Positions 1 through 11,932 of a stretch of 64,000 nucleotides of DNA are shown one piece after another. Under the pieces are notes generated by a model. The model was not told the origin of the DNA and did no database searches. It saw nothing but the letters and a program-made list of their open reading frames with translations. The DNA lies in the NCBI GenBank assembly GCA_935421135.1, contig OW285195.1, positions 10,942,391-11,006,390 of the forward strand. Direction: 5' to 3'. The DNA is from Bugulina stolonifera. Taxonomy: Eukaryota > Bryozoa > Gymnolaemata > Cheilostomatida > Bugulidae. Every line of letters begins with the position of its first letter. Positions within the stretch are counted from its first letter, which is position 1. Both the position numbers and the translations under genes were made by a program.

Positions 1-88
1 CATATAGTGCAGTTACCTGGAGACACATGTATATTATACTTCTACTGTATAATTCACACTGTGTGCGAAATTATAACAGGACGTCATA

Positions 89-191
89 TCAATAGTGCCT
101 CCTTTTAGAGCAATTTTTACATGCTTGTCTAACAGATCTAGCTAAAAACTGAGGGTCACTGTCAATGAATTCCATCAAGACAACAGCTGTA
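89..191 (-). CDS. Possible terminal exon of an unidentified gene
   Basis: On the minus strand a candidate acceptor (TTTTACATACAG) is followed by about 33 open codons ending in TGA at 89-91. The C-terminus is basic (ends CSKRRHY) and contains two cysteines spaced CKNC. The upstream exon would have to be phase 1. I did not find a convincing partner exon between here and 1945. The open frame continues through the putative acceptor, so this could be chance. The product is not recognised. Confidence 0.25.
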
Positions 192-1068
192 TGTAAAATA
201 TCTTTGTCTGTATACAGATATCTATCTGTATAATATAACAAATGATGATGTGAACATATAAGGTCATAGTAATACATGTATATAAAAAGGTTACATACCA
301 AACACCAAGCTACTATCATACACTGCTTCGTCATATTAAATTATAACTTTCGTCACCTCTGATGTCGCTGTAAATATTGAATTGAAGTGAATCTAACAGC
401 AAAACGATCACCTTTAAGAATACAAGTCATTTGCACCTGATATGTCGACATACACCCACATGTATATTATATACCCTGGGGGTATAGCGTAAAGTGCACG
501 ACCAATCATGCGGCTAGAAATTGGCGACACGCAGGGGTTCCAGTAGCACATCCACAATAATATGTAAATAATGTGAAAAATTACTAGTTTGTGGAGGTGG
601 CTAGAATGCATTCTACCATGCTAGCTAGAAAAGATAATTATTGCTTATATATTATTATGACAACATTGTTTTTGAAAGTTGCATGTGAACAAATATTGAC
701 TAAATCAGTGTGGCTTTGGCTCTCATCTTTTGAATATCAAGTGTCTACTTGGGGGCATTTCTTTATACACACCATCATTTCCTGAAAAGTTGTGACTCCA
801 AAAATAAGGCCAGAAACGGAATGGCTGAAGTGAGATGTGTTGAAGGCAGAGCTAAAGATTACTCCGTGATTCAATAATGTTCCACTGCTAAAAGTGTTGA
901 CACTAGTCTCTGTGTAGCAAGCTCAGCATGTCTAAAGCAAAGGCCTTGCAGAGACGAACGAAGCAGAAAACCTGTTGCACAGCCAGACATGGGACAGATG
1001 TTTGAAATAATCTACAATCCACTCTCAAGCAGAAAGCTCAGAGAGTACCAACTATACAACATAAACAT

Positions 1069-1261
1069 CGTACATGTACATGTACATGTACATGTATATG
1101 TATATGTACATATACATGTACATGTACATGTACATGTATATGTACATGTACATGTAATATCGGCAGTACCCATGGTAATATAATGTCACACGTACGATGT
1201 ATATGTATATGTACATGTACATGTAGTATCGGCAGTACCCATGGTAATAATAATGTCACCC
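1069..1261. repeat. TACATG/TATATG tract with a duplicated flank
   Basis: A run of alternating purine-pyrimidine words (tacatg, tatatg) spans 1069-1155 and resumes at about 1200-1222. Each block is followed by the same segment of about 35 bp (tatcggcagtacccatggta, at about 1157 and 1225). The whole is therefore a short tandem duplication whose first part is the microsatellite. Open frames over this tract on both strands arise from the repeat period and are not genes. Confidence 0.8.
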
Positions 1262-1735
1262 TTGAGTTATTTTTGGTACTGTGAAATCACAGCGACATGT
1301 ACAACCCAGTTTCATAATAACAAATGCGATTGTATGGGAGTTACGAAATTAAAGATAGCATAATGGTGCACTTGGCCAACATCCTTGAGGGTGGGTGACA
1401 TATGCTATCATGGTAGATAATCAGTAGTCGAATAGGTACATAAAGACAAACAATAAGTGTGATGCAGGAGTGAATATTGTGAAATTACATGTATATGGGA
1501 CTTACTGCAACACCAGAGTTCTCCCAAGCATTTATGTATAAACAGTTTAGTATGTGCATGTACATGTAATAATAGTATATAGCAATTGTAGGTAACAGAA
1601 TATAAATAATGTCAGTCGGAGGTTTGGTTTTCGCTGTAGCTATCTTACTAACACTGCAACGTGTTGTTCTACTGTAGACAATCATGCAGTAGCTGCTGGC
1701 TAAAGTAAAATAAGACAATATTAGAAAGTTCAAAC

Positions 1736-1741
1736 TTTATT
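1736..1741 (-). terminator. Poly(A) signal of collagen-lectin gene
   Basis: AATAAA on the minus strand, about 205 bp beyond the TAG/TAA-class stop of the collagen-lectin gene at 1946. This is a plausible 3' UTR length; inferred from position only. Confidence 0.45.
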
Positions 1742-1945
1742 ACAAGGATTTTTCATTAATTCGTAGATCAATATAGATATAAATTTGAAAGCAATATAAT
1801 GAAGTTAGTAAAATATATTATACACATATCTAACAGTGTGTTATGTTCATTCTATGGCAATGTTAGCAACACACGAGCGGTTGAGAATAACTTTGTTAAG
1901 AAAAAGAAAAGGCTATTTCAAGCATAAACATAGCCTTAGTTCACA

Positions 1946-4900
1946 TTATCTTGAGCACACCACACAGCTCAACTGCTTGCCATGCACATATTTACTGCAC
2001 TGTCCGACTGACCCACCAGAAGCACAGTCTACATTGACAAACCAAAATCGTCCTCCCAGATCAGCTGGATTTAGACCAATATAGACAGGGTCTGAGTCTA
2101 CACATTCATAAGTAGATGGGTGGGCCTCCCTCTCCCCGCTAGCCATTAGAAAACCAGAATATTCCTTGACCCACCCAGCTGGACAAGTAACCCGAGCTGG
2201 TATCATCATCACAGAAGGTCTTGTGCCAGTGTAACATCTGGCGCAGACGGCGTGTTGGTTGTCCACTTCATTCTTGAATAATCCATACGTTTGCGACTCA
2301 TACTCAACCGACCTCATCCAGGAAACATCTGTTGCTCCGATGTTGTAACTCACAAACTCCGGGTTGGAGGGAAGACACTGGTAGTTCACCCCACCTCCAG
2401 TCGCATCAAATTTAGCACCTGCAGCTACACCTACCAGTGCAAAATATAATATTATAATTATAATATAACAATGAGCTACTGTACATGTAATTTATGGTTA
2501 TAACTAGTAACTACAGGAAAGGAATATTATATATTGATTTCCAATTTAGCATTAGGTACAGAGCAGATAACTACCATAAACAACAGAATAAGACTATTTT
2601 AGTTATTTATGATATAAATTACATTACACAAGTAAACACATGTTGCTCACGCAAGCTTACCAGAATACAGAGTGATGGAGCTGTTATTGCAGGAAGATTT
2701 ACCCCAGTGGATGTACACATCACCCCCTTTAAGTTTTGATTGCTTTGTCACTGTAGGTGGTCCTATATAACAGTGAATGACAGTGGGTAAAGCAGAAGTG
2801 TAAATTAAACAACATGTTGCGTCATGTTGCCATGTTGCACTTTGTAAATCATGCTTAATGCACATACATGTACATATTATAATACAATGTTGTCACTATC
2901 ACCACAACATGCTGTAAGGGATCGTTCAGTAGAGATCGTTTAAATCACAACGGTGATAAACTGCTAGCTTAGTAGAGAGAGCAGTGGTGGCCTAGTGGAT
3001 TCTTGTGTGGGAGATCCAGGTTCTATTCCTGCACAAGCTCATTATTGGTATCAGGAAGAGCATCCAACCTCATAATGCTCCTGTGCTACCTCGGTTCAGG
3101 TATTGCCGGCTTAATTATAATCTCGTAGCCCTCCGATGCTTATGGTAGAAATGAATAAAAAAGACCATTAGGTTACTCCAAAAATGTTGTAAAAGGCTGG
3201 AAACGGAAGAGAGTGTAGTTTTACTTGTGAAGGTAAGGTAGTATAATAGGAGGCCCTTCCCATTGTAAATAAAATAAAATGCATTTATCAGCTTGCATGT
3301 GTTCCTTGAAGGTGATTGTAGATTGGTTTGAAATGTGAACCTTTTTACTCGACATTCATGTTTGTGTTCTAGCACTGGCTAATCAATCCATGCAATTAAA
3401 TAATAATAAATTAAGATAAAATTAATAAATTACTGTACAGCTTTCTTTTTTATGAAGCATCTGTATTAACAGACCGACTACTTGGTGGTAAGGGAGACTA
3501 ACCTTCACAGATGAAGTCGTAGCTGGAGCTGGTACAGGATCTCGAGTACCATGATCTGTAGATGTATGCCATACACGATCCGTATCTTGGCTCTGCGCCA
3601 GACCAGTCTGTGTAACCTCTCACTCTCGTCTCTGTGAAATCAGAAAACTTATTTCTGTTTATTTAATATGCATGCAATTCACTGAGTATCAGATTAGCAA
3701 ATATAAATGAACTTTGTCACATTGTGTTTGCAGTACATCAAGTTACAGAAAGCTAACAAAACCACTGAGTCAAACTTGTTAAAAAAGTCGCAAAATAGAA
3801 ATGCAAGCAGAGGTCGCTTATATTATAATTACTGCATAATAATATATTTCAATGCGTTTCACCTGTAGTTCCATTGGCCCAAAACCACTCATAGATTGGA
3901 CGGCCGTTCTTCCTGAAACCACCCAACCACAGTGGTTCACTGTAAGTTCTCTTCACCACAGAAGTCAACCAGTTGTATACAAAGTTCTGTTTTACTCTGG
4001 ACTCAAAACTCAACAGCTTGTAATTCCGCTGTTCACAAAATTGTTTAGCACTTTGCCATGTCTTTGGAGAATCCACAAAGGCAAAACAAGTTCCATTGAT
4101 CAGCGTTCCCGTGACTCTTGACTGGCGTGTCCAGACGGGGCATTCGGTATTCTCTGCTCCTTCTAGATAAGATTGAGATGTGAAAAGTGAATTAGAGAGA
4201 AAAACTGAGGCTGCTGGTAAATAGTTTTAGTTGACAAGTGCATATGTTCACATATCTCAGCCATGGCGACAGCAGTAAGTATCTGATGGGAATGAGTACT
4301 GTCACATGACATACGTCGCCATGCCAACCACTCTTTTTTAAGGTAATTTGTTCAGCGGTAGAAATGGCCGACAGCTTACGAGCTTAGTAAATAGCTAGTT
4401 TTGTCACTCCAATAATATGCTCTTTTGAATTGAGGATCACAATTGGAGGATATGAATATAAATTTCCTTCGCTTTTAATCAAAGCGAAGACATAAAATTT
4501 GAAGCAATTTCTGCTACACCGTATCTCAAACGACATTGGTTTAAGCTAAAAGAGGAAGTGATAACTCCAAATTAATTGCTTACACACTTTCATGAAACTG
4601 GACAATATTGAAGGATACATTTATTTATCATGCGATTCAGAGTTTCATACAAAATAGACAATACATAACACTGCATAGATTACAAGGGCAAAAATATCTC
4701 TCCGCAGTGTAGACCTATTCTCATTAGTATCCACATCTAGTGATCCACACAACGCTACATGTAGGTAAAACTGGTGTCTTGCCAAATAATTTAATATAGG
4801 ATGCGCGTAACTCTTCTGCGCATACATGTATATCTAAAATGTAGATTACCTTCCGCTTTAAGTACTTCTAGCTGGTTGAGAGAGTCCTTTATAGTTTCTA

Positions 4901-7900
4901 GTTCAGATATTATCTCTTCTTGTGTTCTGTTTAAAGCCGCTACATCAGGGCTATCTGTTAAAATTTAAAAGAGAAAATAAGATATGTGTAGTGACTTGTA
5001 GCTCAGCTAGTTTCTATGTAGCAAACTACAATTTCACAAGATATTCAGGTGTTTAAAATGTATAAACTCTTTCCAAATTACAATGATGCACCAACCTACA
5101 CTGTAGCTGCGTTAAACTTACACAGGGTATTGGTAGTTGTCCTTCCTCTTTCAAGGAAAGACAACTCTAACTACAATTGAATAAACCGGTTGCTGGATGC
5201 ATACATACATGTAATTTTATCAGTTTTTAGTGAAAAGGTTCATTCAGTGTTACATATTTAGATAATACAGCAATTGAATAATGTGAGAAAAGCCGGTAAA
5301 CTTTTATAGAAAACCCGTTTGGCTTCACAAATTCTCCAGGATAATTATTTATATTCCTGTTCTGCTCCACATGATAGCTGAACTTATAATTTGTCATATT
5401 GGTCGAGATAGATGACTGGGGGGGGGGGGGGGGATGCTCATAATGCAAAAAAGTAGTTCTCTTCAACCGTTATGGTCTATCTGGTATTAATACACTGTTA
5501 TAGACATACCTTCAACATTGGTGGTTACACCAGGAGGCCCAGTAGCACCAGGCTCCCCTTTAGCACCAGGTCTTCCTGAGTTTCCATTTAATCCAGCTTC
5601 TCCCTTAGGTCCAGTCTGTCCGGGTGCGCCTGATGCACCAGGAGTCCCAGGAGCACCTGGTGGTCCTGGTGGTCCTCGTAGACCAGGTGAACTAACTGAT
5701 CCTATCTGGCTTCCTGTACCAGCTTCTCCAGGAGCTCCCTTTGGTCCAGGGCCTCCAGGCACCCCTGTTTGGCCATCACGACCTACACATAGAGGTATAC
5801 CTTGTAAAATATGGTGGATGCTATTGAATAAAACGGGTGTAACATGGGGGATGTACTCTATGCTGATTGGTTAAGTCCGTAGTTGTACTTAGCAAGCCGC
5901 ATTAAGAATTCAAAATGCTGAAGTGTAAACTAGTAGTCAAAAAGAAAATAAATACTACAATTCAGATGAGCAAGAATATAGCTCGACTGTGAAAAGTTTC
6001 ATTTTATTAACCCAGCCTGAACTTCTATTGATTGATTTTCCTTGGATATGGGGATTTAATCAAATGTTTTCCCTGTACAATGAAATAATATCAATGGATG
6101 TTATCATTGCTACAAACCTCCTAGTGACCTATCCATCCCAATCCATGAAAGTTCATGTTAGAGATAAGATAACACAATATAACTACCATTACAGAGATAG
6201 TTCTGATAGCTTTACCGAATGATTTACTGGATAATGAATCATCCAATGGCCTATCAGCCAATCAATGAGGATATCGCTGGGTGAACACATTTCCTGACCT
6301 GATCAACCAATCAGCAGTGGTTGGGTAACATTCCTATGATATATTATTTAGAGCGCATAAAACCAATTACGCCACTGCAAGATGGCCAACTACATAGTAG
6401 GTGATAGATATAAACAATTTTATGGGAACATCTAAACTTTTGATGTGTTTGATACAATGAAGACTAGAAGTGAATAGTAACGCACACAAATGTGGTCTAA
6501 ATAAGCTAAAAAGTCGATATTCAGCCCTGATCTCTACAAATATCTGAATTAGTTTCTGCAAACAGCTACAGGAATTTTAAACCATTAATGAATGCCAAAA
6601 TAATAATAATCAATAATAAAATGGTGACCATACACGATTTCTGCTGGTAAAAGAGAAGATAACTTCACTACTGACCCACACTGAAATGGCATTGACTGAT
6701 GGTGTAAGCTGTAGGTATTCACTTACCATTTAAACCATTAATTCCTGGTTGCCCTCTCTCTCCGGTCTCTCCCTTGGGTCCTCTTTCGCCACGATCACCC
6801 TTAGGTCCTGGTGCACCTGTGTTACCTTGAGGGCCATCTCTACCATCTCTCCCAGGAAAACCGGGAGGTCCTCTCAGGAAGCTAAGGCTAGCTGTGAAAG
6901 GATGAGAATGTAGAATGGGAATATGGGAATATAAAATGACTCGGTGCAAACACAGTCCTATTGGGATTCAAGTAATGAAAAAGTTCATTTAATTAATAAT
7001 TATAATGTTTTCTTGTTATTGCAATGCCCCCTCCCCCTCCCCCCAAACACACACACGCACACACTGCAATAACTATTACATCTAAATTAGCAACGAAATT
7101 TTGAGCTAGCTAGCTCTTTTAAATACATGTACATGTATGTATGTAATGCAGTGAATAACACTATTTTAATCCTATATTATTGTGTTACATAATTATTACA
7201 TAACGTACTGAGAGATAGCTCACTAAGGTCTTCCTCCGCCTGCTCATCATCACTCAGGGGTGCCGCTCTTTTCTCTCTTGTTTGGGAGACAGATTTGTTT
7301 TCATGCTTCATCAGCTGAAACCATCAGTACATAATATCTAATAGGTCTACATGTACGTGTAAGTACATAATATATAATAGGTCTACATGCATATGTAAGT
7401 ACATAATATATAATAGGTCTACATGCATATGTAAGTACATAATATATAATAGGTCTACATGCATATGTAAGTACATAACATATAATAGGTCTACATGTAT
7501 GTGTAAGTACATAATATCTAATAGGTCTACATGCATATGTAAGTACATAATATATAATAGGTCTACATGTACGTGTAAGTACATAATATATAATAGGTCT
7601 ACATGTATGTGTAAGTACATAATATATAATAGGTCTACATGTATGTGTAAGTACATAATATATAATAGGTCTACATGCATATGTAAGTACATAACATATA
7701 ATATGTCTACATGCATATGTAAGTACATAATATATAATAGGTCTACATGTACGTGTAAGTACATAATATATAATAGGTCTACATGTATGTGTAAGTACAT
7801 AACATATAATATGTCTACATGTATGTGTAAGTACATAACATATAATAGGTCTACATGCATATGTAAGTACATAATATATAATAGGTCTACATGTATGTGT

Positions 7901-9219
7901 AAGTACATAATATATAATAGGTCTACATGTACGTGTAAGTACATAATATATAATAGGTCTACATGTATGTGTAAGTACATAATATATAATAGGTCTACAT
8001 GTACGTGTAAGTACATAATATATAATAGGTCTACATGTATGTGTAAGTACATAATATATAATAGGTCTACATGTACGTGTAAGTACATAACATATAATAT
8101 GTCTACATGTATGTGTAAGTACATAACATATAATAGGTCTACATGCATATGTAAGTACATAATATATAATAGGTCTACATGTATGTGTAAGTACATAATA
8201 TATAATAGGTCTACATGTACGTGTAAGTACATAATATATAATAGGTCTACATGTATGTGTAAGTACATAATATATAATAGGTCTACATGTACGTGTAAGT
8301 ACATAATATCATACATGCATATGTAAGTACATAACATATAATAGGTCTACATGTATGTGTAAGTACATAGGTATTGTGAGTAAGTACATGTACATGATAT
8401 CGTACATGTATGTGAACATGTGCAATGTAAGTACATAAAGTATAATTATACAGTATGCACTGTAACTGTACATTAGATTACATACAGTATATAATACACA
8501 GTATGTACTGTGGGTATACTCATGTGTATGAACATGTACATGTAGGTACATTTAAATTTTCATGTACATGTAAGTACATAATATGTTGTACTGTAGGTCT
8601 ACATGTACTTGGACATGTAAGTACATTATTTAGGTTTACATGTACATGCACATGTAAGTGCACATATACTGTAGGTCTACATATACATGCACATCTATGT
8701 ACATGTACATGCATATATACATGTATGTACATTACATGCACATGCATGTACATAATTATTATAGACCATATGTGTTTGCGTATTCATACATATCAGAGTG
8801 TTATTTTATGACGGTGCTTAAGCACTATGAGCAGTTGGGTTTAGGCTTCCTGAAGAATTTTTAGAGAAGACAATTTTAGTTATCAAAGATTTCTCTATTT
8901 CCATATATACTTTATCACTCACCTGTTCAAATCTGGAAATAACCCGAATTTCGATTTAGAAGTAGCTACCTGTATAGTTTAAACTCACCTCTGAAATCAG
9001 TTTCCTGAGTAACTTTTCGTTTTCTTTCGTTTTATACTCTGTATCTATTACTTGAATATTAAGTTCTGCTATTTGACCATCTTGGTTTGGTAGATGTATA
9101 AAATAAAGGTGAAGAATACAGCACAATGTGACGAGAGAAATCATTACAAAAGTAAAATATAAACATATGGAACAGCTCTGTCGAGGTGCTGACTTCCTGT
9201 CCTCAGTGTTTGCTGCCAT
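1946..9219 (-). CDS. Type II membrane collagen with C-type lectin and short-chain-collagen-C4 domain
   Basis: Nine coding exons, all with GT-AG borders and phases that add up: 9219-8989, 7314-7209, 6891-6727, 5782-5510, 4954-4850, 4162-3863, 3631-3503, 2762-2661, 2430-1946 (632 codons with stop). I chose the ATG at 9219 (AAGATGG context); the frame upstream of it has only a TTG. Layout: short cytoplasmic tail; one membrane segment at about residues 18-41, giving type II topology; a stalk with a furin-type REKR site at 90-93; interrupted Gly-X-Y triplets at about 118-255; a coiled-coil exon at 259-293; a C-type lectin domain at about 300-436 (WLGG..., C-terminal FICEG); and a C-terminal domain at 437-631 like the globular domain of sponge short-chain collagen C4 ([19 protein letters not shown]). 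Likely role, by inference: a trimeric cell-surface or shed extracellular-matrix lectin. Exons 3-8 are all phase 1, as in shuffled extracellular modules. Confidence 0.85.
2980..3110 (+). mobile_element. tRNA-like SINE head in intron 8
   Basis: A-box-like TGGCCTAGTGG (about 2989-2999) and B-box-like GGTTCTATTCC (about 3019-3029) are spaced as in a tRNA. The flanks do not fold into a clean cloverleaf. This is the usual look of a tRNA-derived SINE head. It lies in the last intron of the collagen-lectin gene. Ends and target duplications were not resolved. Confidence 0.45.
5135..5166. repeat. Small hairpin built from the AGTTGTCYTTCCT motif
   Basis: An imperfect inverted repeat: agttgtccttcct, a 6-7 nt loop, then aggaaagacaact. 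The same motif occurs at many other sites in the window (see findings). It is intronic in the collagen-lectin gene. Confidence 0.7.
5418..5433. repeat. Poly(G) run
   Basis: Sixteen consecutive G on the plus strand, inside an intron. Comparable C runs occur near 25798 and 31089. Run length may be affected by sequencing error. Confidence 0.8.
7323..8375. repeat. 36-bp satellite array with 288-bp higher-order period
   Basis: About 28 tandem copies of a 36-bp unit (core taggtctacatgtatgtgta plus agtacataatatataa) fill most of intron 1 of the collagen-lectin gene. Units differ mainly at a 6-bp site (tatgtg, tacgtg or catatg) and at aacat versus aatat. The pair aacatataatatg...aacatataatagg recurs exactly 288 bp apart (7801 and 8089), which is eight units, so there is a higher-order repeat. 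The unit length is divisible by three, so long open frames on both strands (about 337 and 275 codons) are artefacts. Confidence 0.95.
8376..8765. repeat. Degenerate TACATGTA-rich tract
   Basis: Beyond the satellite the sequence continues with irregular acatgta/gtacat words and repeated 'taagtacat' and 'taggtctacat' pieces. It looks like a decayed extension of the 36-bp array. Confidence 0.7.
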
Positions 9220-9261
9220 CTTGTCACTGTAGGCGTTCCCAGCAGTCAACTCCACAGACAA

Positions 9262-10554
9262 CTGTTAGGAACAGTGAACTAACTAGTAGATATCAACCCT
9301 GCTCAGACGGTAGTTGGCAGCAGAATACATGAAGTAGAAAGTTGTGAAGTGAAAACTAAACAACTATTTTGATTTTAAAACCAGAATCTCTACAATGAAC
9401 TTAGTCTGTGCTCTAAAATATAGGCAAAATATCAGTATGGCAGTGTTATTGCTTACATACAATCTATTTGAGTATTCTTGGATGACAGGCTACTGGTTGT
9501 TGACTATCCAACTCTGCAAATTCAATAGGGAACTATATTGTTAGTCATACAGAGTTACTGTATTTCTATCACAAAAACTGTATGTGATTCTACTGATGCT
9601 GAATAAATGTTTTTCTCCCCAAAAATAATGGACTTACATGATGAATGTCTAAACATAATTTTGATGAATTATAGCAGTATTGTTTAACATGACATAATTT
9701 AATTTATTTAGCAATGTCAAGGACTGGTTATTAATTATAGGCGGCAGGGTTCTAAACACTAGTACTGCAGTATCTGACTGCATTGTCCTTCTTCATTTGG
9801 TCGATAACCAGTGGTCAAAGTTGGGGGGTCGTGGGGGGACACAGTCCCACCACCATAAATTTTAGGGGCCTTTCAGACTGATAGACCCTCTGCAGATTAC
9901 TAGTATAATAATAATACTAATTGGACCATACTTTAACCTGAAGTTCTTAGGTTTTGCACCATTTCGGTCTCTGATTTTGTTTGAAGCTTCCAATTTCCGG
10001 GAGGGTGCTCAGGCACCCCTCCCGGACCCTCTCCACTGGCTGCCCTCAAGTGATTATGTCTGCTACCCTAGAGACTCTCCACCTCTTTTCTTAAACTTTG
10101 ACCACTGTAAATAACTAGCTAAAATTAGTGGATTTACATGTATAAGGCTCTACTCACTAGTGCACATTAGATCTGGGAGTTGTGCCCGCCTGGCCACTCA
10201 CCACTAGCTGGATGGATGTCCTTTTGCAAATGATCCAGCACAATGATGGTTCAGTTGATTTTTATTAGGTGGTGATAAATTTATATCCAAGATTTAATGA
10301 GTTACTGTATGTGCAGAAGTGGAGAGATTTGAGATACTATAGCCTTTGTTCTTTGCTAAAACTGAAGCAGAAAAAGTTGTCTTCTCTATATTTTGTTGGT
10401 TGACCGCCTCACCCCCAAACCCCAACCACAAACAAGAAAGTAAGGTTATCTGAAGTTCTCAACTACTGCACCCAACAGAATTTAATCAAGGTGTACAATC
10501 ATGCACAAATATGCACAGTTTATTGCTTTAGGTTATGGTATTCGCGTTCAAATA
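9262..10554. other. Intergenic, 5' side of the collagen-lectin gene
   Basis: No gene seen. It contains the presumed promoter side of the collagen-lectin gene, where no clear TATA box was found, and a MITE-like element at 9809-10107. Confidence 0.5.
9809..10107. mobile_element. MITE-like element, possibly hAT type
   Basis: A 299-bp segment bounded by a 14-bp perfect inverted repeat, cagtggtcaaagtt (9809-9822) and aactttgaccactg (10094-10107). The eight bases outside are tcgataac on the left and taaataac on the right, 6 of 8 matching, which fits an aged 8-bp target duplication. The terminus CAGTGG is of the hAT style. The interior has a GC-rich stem (ccgggagggtgc ... gcacccctcccgg) near 9997-10026 and no coding capacity. 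Family assignment is inference. Confidence 0.5.
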
Positions 10555-11930
10555 CAGTGGTGTGCGAAATAAACTGGACCCCTTTCCTTATTGAATGCGT
10601 TTTATATGCTTTTTGTTTCTTACTAAATTCCCAGCATTCTATGTGAATAACAGGTACAATTTATATATCATTAGAATGGAAATCTTCTCAGGATTCTGAA
10701 TCTGTCTTCAAATATTGCATTTACCTAACTCAAATTAAATTGCAATGCAATTACTCATCCAAACCCATGTCGGAAAATTGGCTGCAAAGTGTACTGTTTT
10801 CGGCAGGGCTTATCTGGACAATAATTTGTGTTTGGACACATATTGCCTAGATGCAAATCACGATAACACTCTGTAGATGTTGTGTTTGATGTAGTGTGAT
10901 ACACAAAAATTAACTTTTGGTATCCTAAAGTGCCCAACTACTCAGTTCTCGGTAGTCTGTTTTAATCATGGCTCGACTCAGTTGACAGCAACAAAGTGTA
11001 ATAGTACACCTGCACAACCAAGGAAAGTCTAACTCTGCAATAGCTAAAGAGGTTAAATGGTCAAGAATACTATTGCTACAACTTTGAACCGATATAAAGA
11101 GACAGAATGCTGCCTCCTGCCAATCATAAAGAGTCCCACTTCGGTAACGATTTGGGAATGCATATCCGCAAAAATGTCGGACCCTTAACGGTGACCGATG
11201 GCATGATTAACGGAGACAAATACATTAATGCGCTAGAGAATAAGCTACTGCCATGTGCCAGGGAACTCTAGATTTATAAATGGTTGATTCAGGATGACAA
11301 TGTGCCTTGTCATCGTGCTACAAAGTCAGGAAATGCATCAATAACAGCAGTGCTAGAATGTTCGAGTGGACGGTTCAAAGTCCTGATCTGAATCCAATTG
11401 AAAATCTTTGGCACAGAGTTGGTGTGCAATTCAGCAGAGACAACACAACACCACTAGAAGGAATTATTTATGCCTGGCACTACATTATCATTCCAGAACC
11501 TGGTTACCGGTGTGCCCAGAAGAAGCTGAGCGGTTCCGAAGACCAAAGGCTGGCCAACTAAGTACTGGGTCTGCAATACCTTTCAAATAGCACCCAATGG
11601 CACCTTTCAGGACCACCCAATGATTTTTCTCAGAGTTGTTCTAACAAAACATGCTAACTCAGCAAATTAAAGCACTCGTAATGCACTAATTCATTACAAA
11701 GAATATTTCGTCAATAACCAAAATGGGAGGTAGTAAGGTTTAGAGCTAATAAAGTGTTAGTAAAACACTTTTTACAAACTCATACTTTACATATTTCAGT
11801 TCAGAAGCCTTTGGGGATTACAATGATATATAGTTTGTCTATATTTTATGCAAATGCATGACTCCAGAAGGCTTTAAGCAGCAAATATGCCATGCCAACA
11901 TAGGGGTCCAGTTTATTTCGCACACCACTG
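10555..11930 (+). mobile_element. Tc1/mariner-family DNA transposon, complete ends, dead
   Basis: A 1,376-bp element. Left (10555-10583) and right (11902-11930) termini are 29-bp perfect inverted repeats beginning CAGTGGTGTGCG. A TA dinucleotide flanks both sides (10553-10554 and 11931-11932), the target duplication of this superfamily. It carries a broken transposase. Confidence 0.93.
10968..11590 (+). pseudogene. Tc1/mariner transposase remnant
   Basis: The frame opens with an ATG at 10968 and an N-terminal helix-turn-helix-like stretch (HLHNQGKSNSAIAKEV), but an in-frame TGA occurs after five codons and more stops and frameshifts follow. The C-terminal half keeps family marks: QDDNVPCHRA around 11290-11325, and in a shifted frame the hallmark SPDLNPIENLW at about 11382-11414. 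It is shorter than a normal transposase of about 340 aa. It is clearly inactive; mobilisation would need a source in trans. Confidence 0.9.
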
Positions 11931-11932
11931 TA

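Larger units (their letters stand above)
1..1945. other. Intergenic, low-complexity rich
   Basis: No convincing complete gene is seen. The stretch holds a possible terminal exon at 89-191 (minus), a TACATG/ATGTAT tract at 1069-1223, and the 3' flank of the collagen-lectin gene with its poly(A) signal at 1736-1741. The rest is AT-rich with scattered stops in all frames. Confidence 0.6.

Noticed and set aside
2980..3060. Functional tRNA gene
   Set aside because: A and B boxes are present but no complete cloverleaf; better explained as a tRNA-derived SINE. The same applies to 17892-17995 and 63715-63815.
5518..5874. Plus-strand proline-rich frame
   Set aside because: Antisense shadow of the collagen exon at 5510-5782.
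7324..8337. Long open frames of about 337 and 275 codons on opposite strands
   Set aside because: Produced by a 36-bp tandem repeat whose length is a multiple of three; 12-residue periodic peptides with no coding character.
7323..8375. CRISPR array
   Set aside because: Units are contiguous without unique spacers, and the context is an animal intron.
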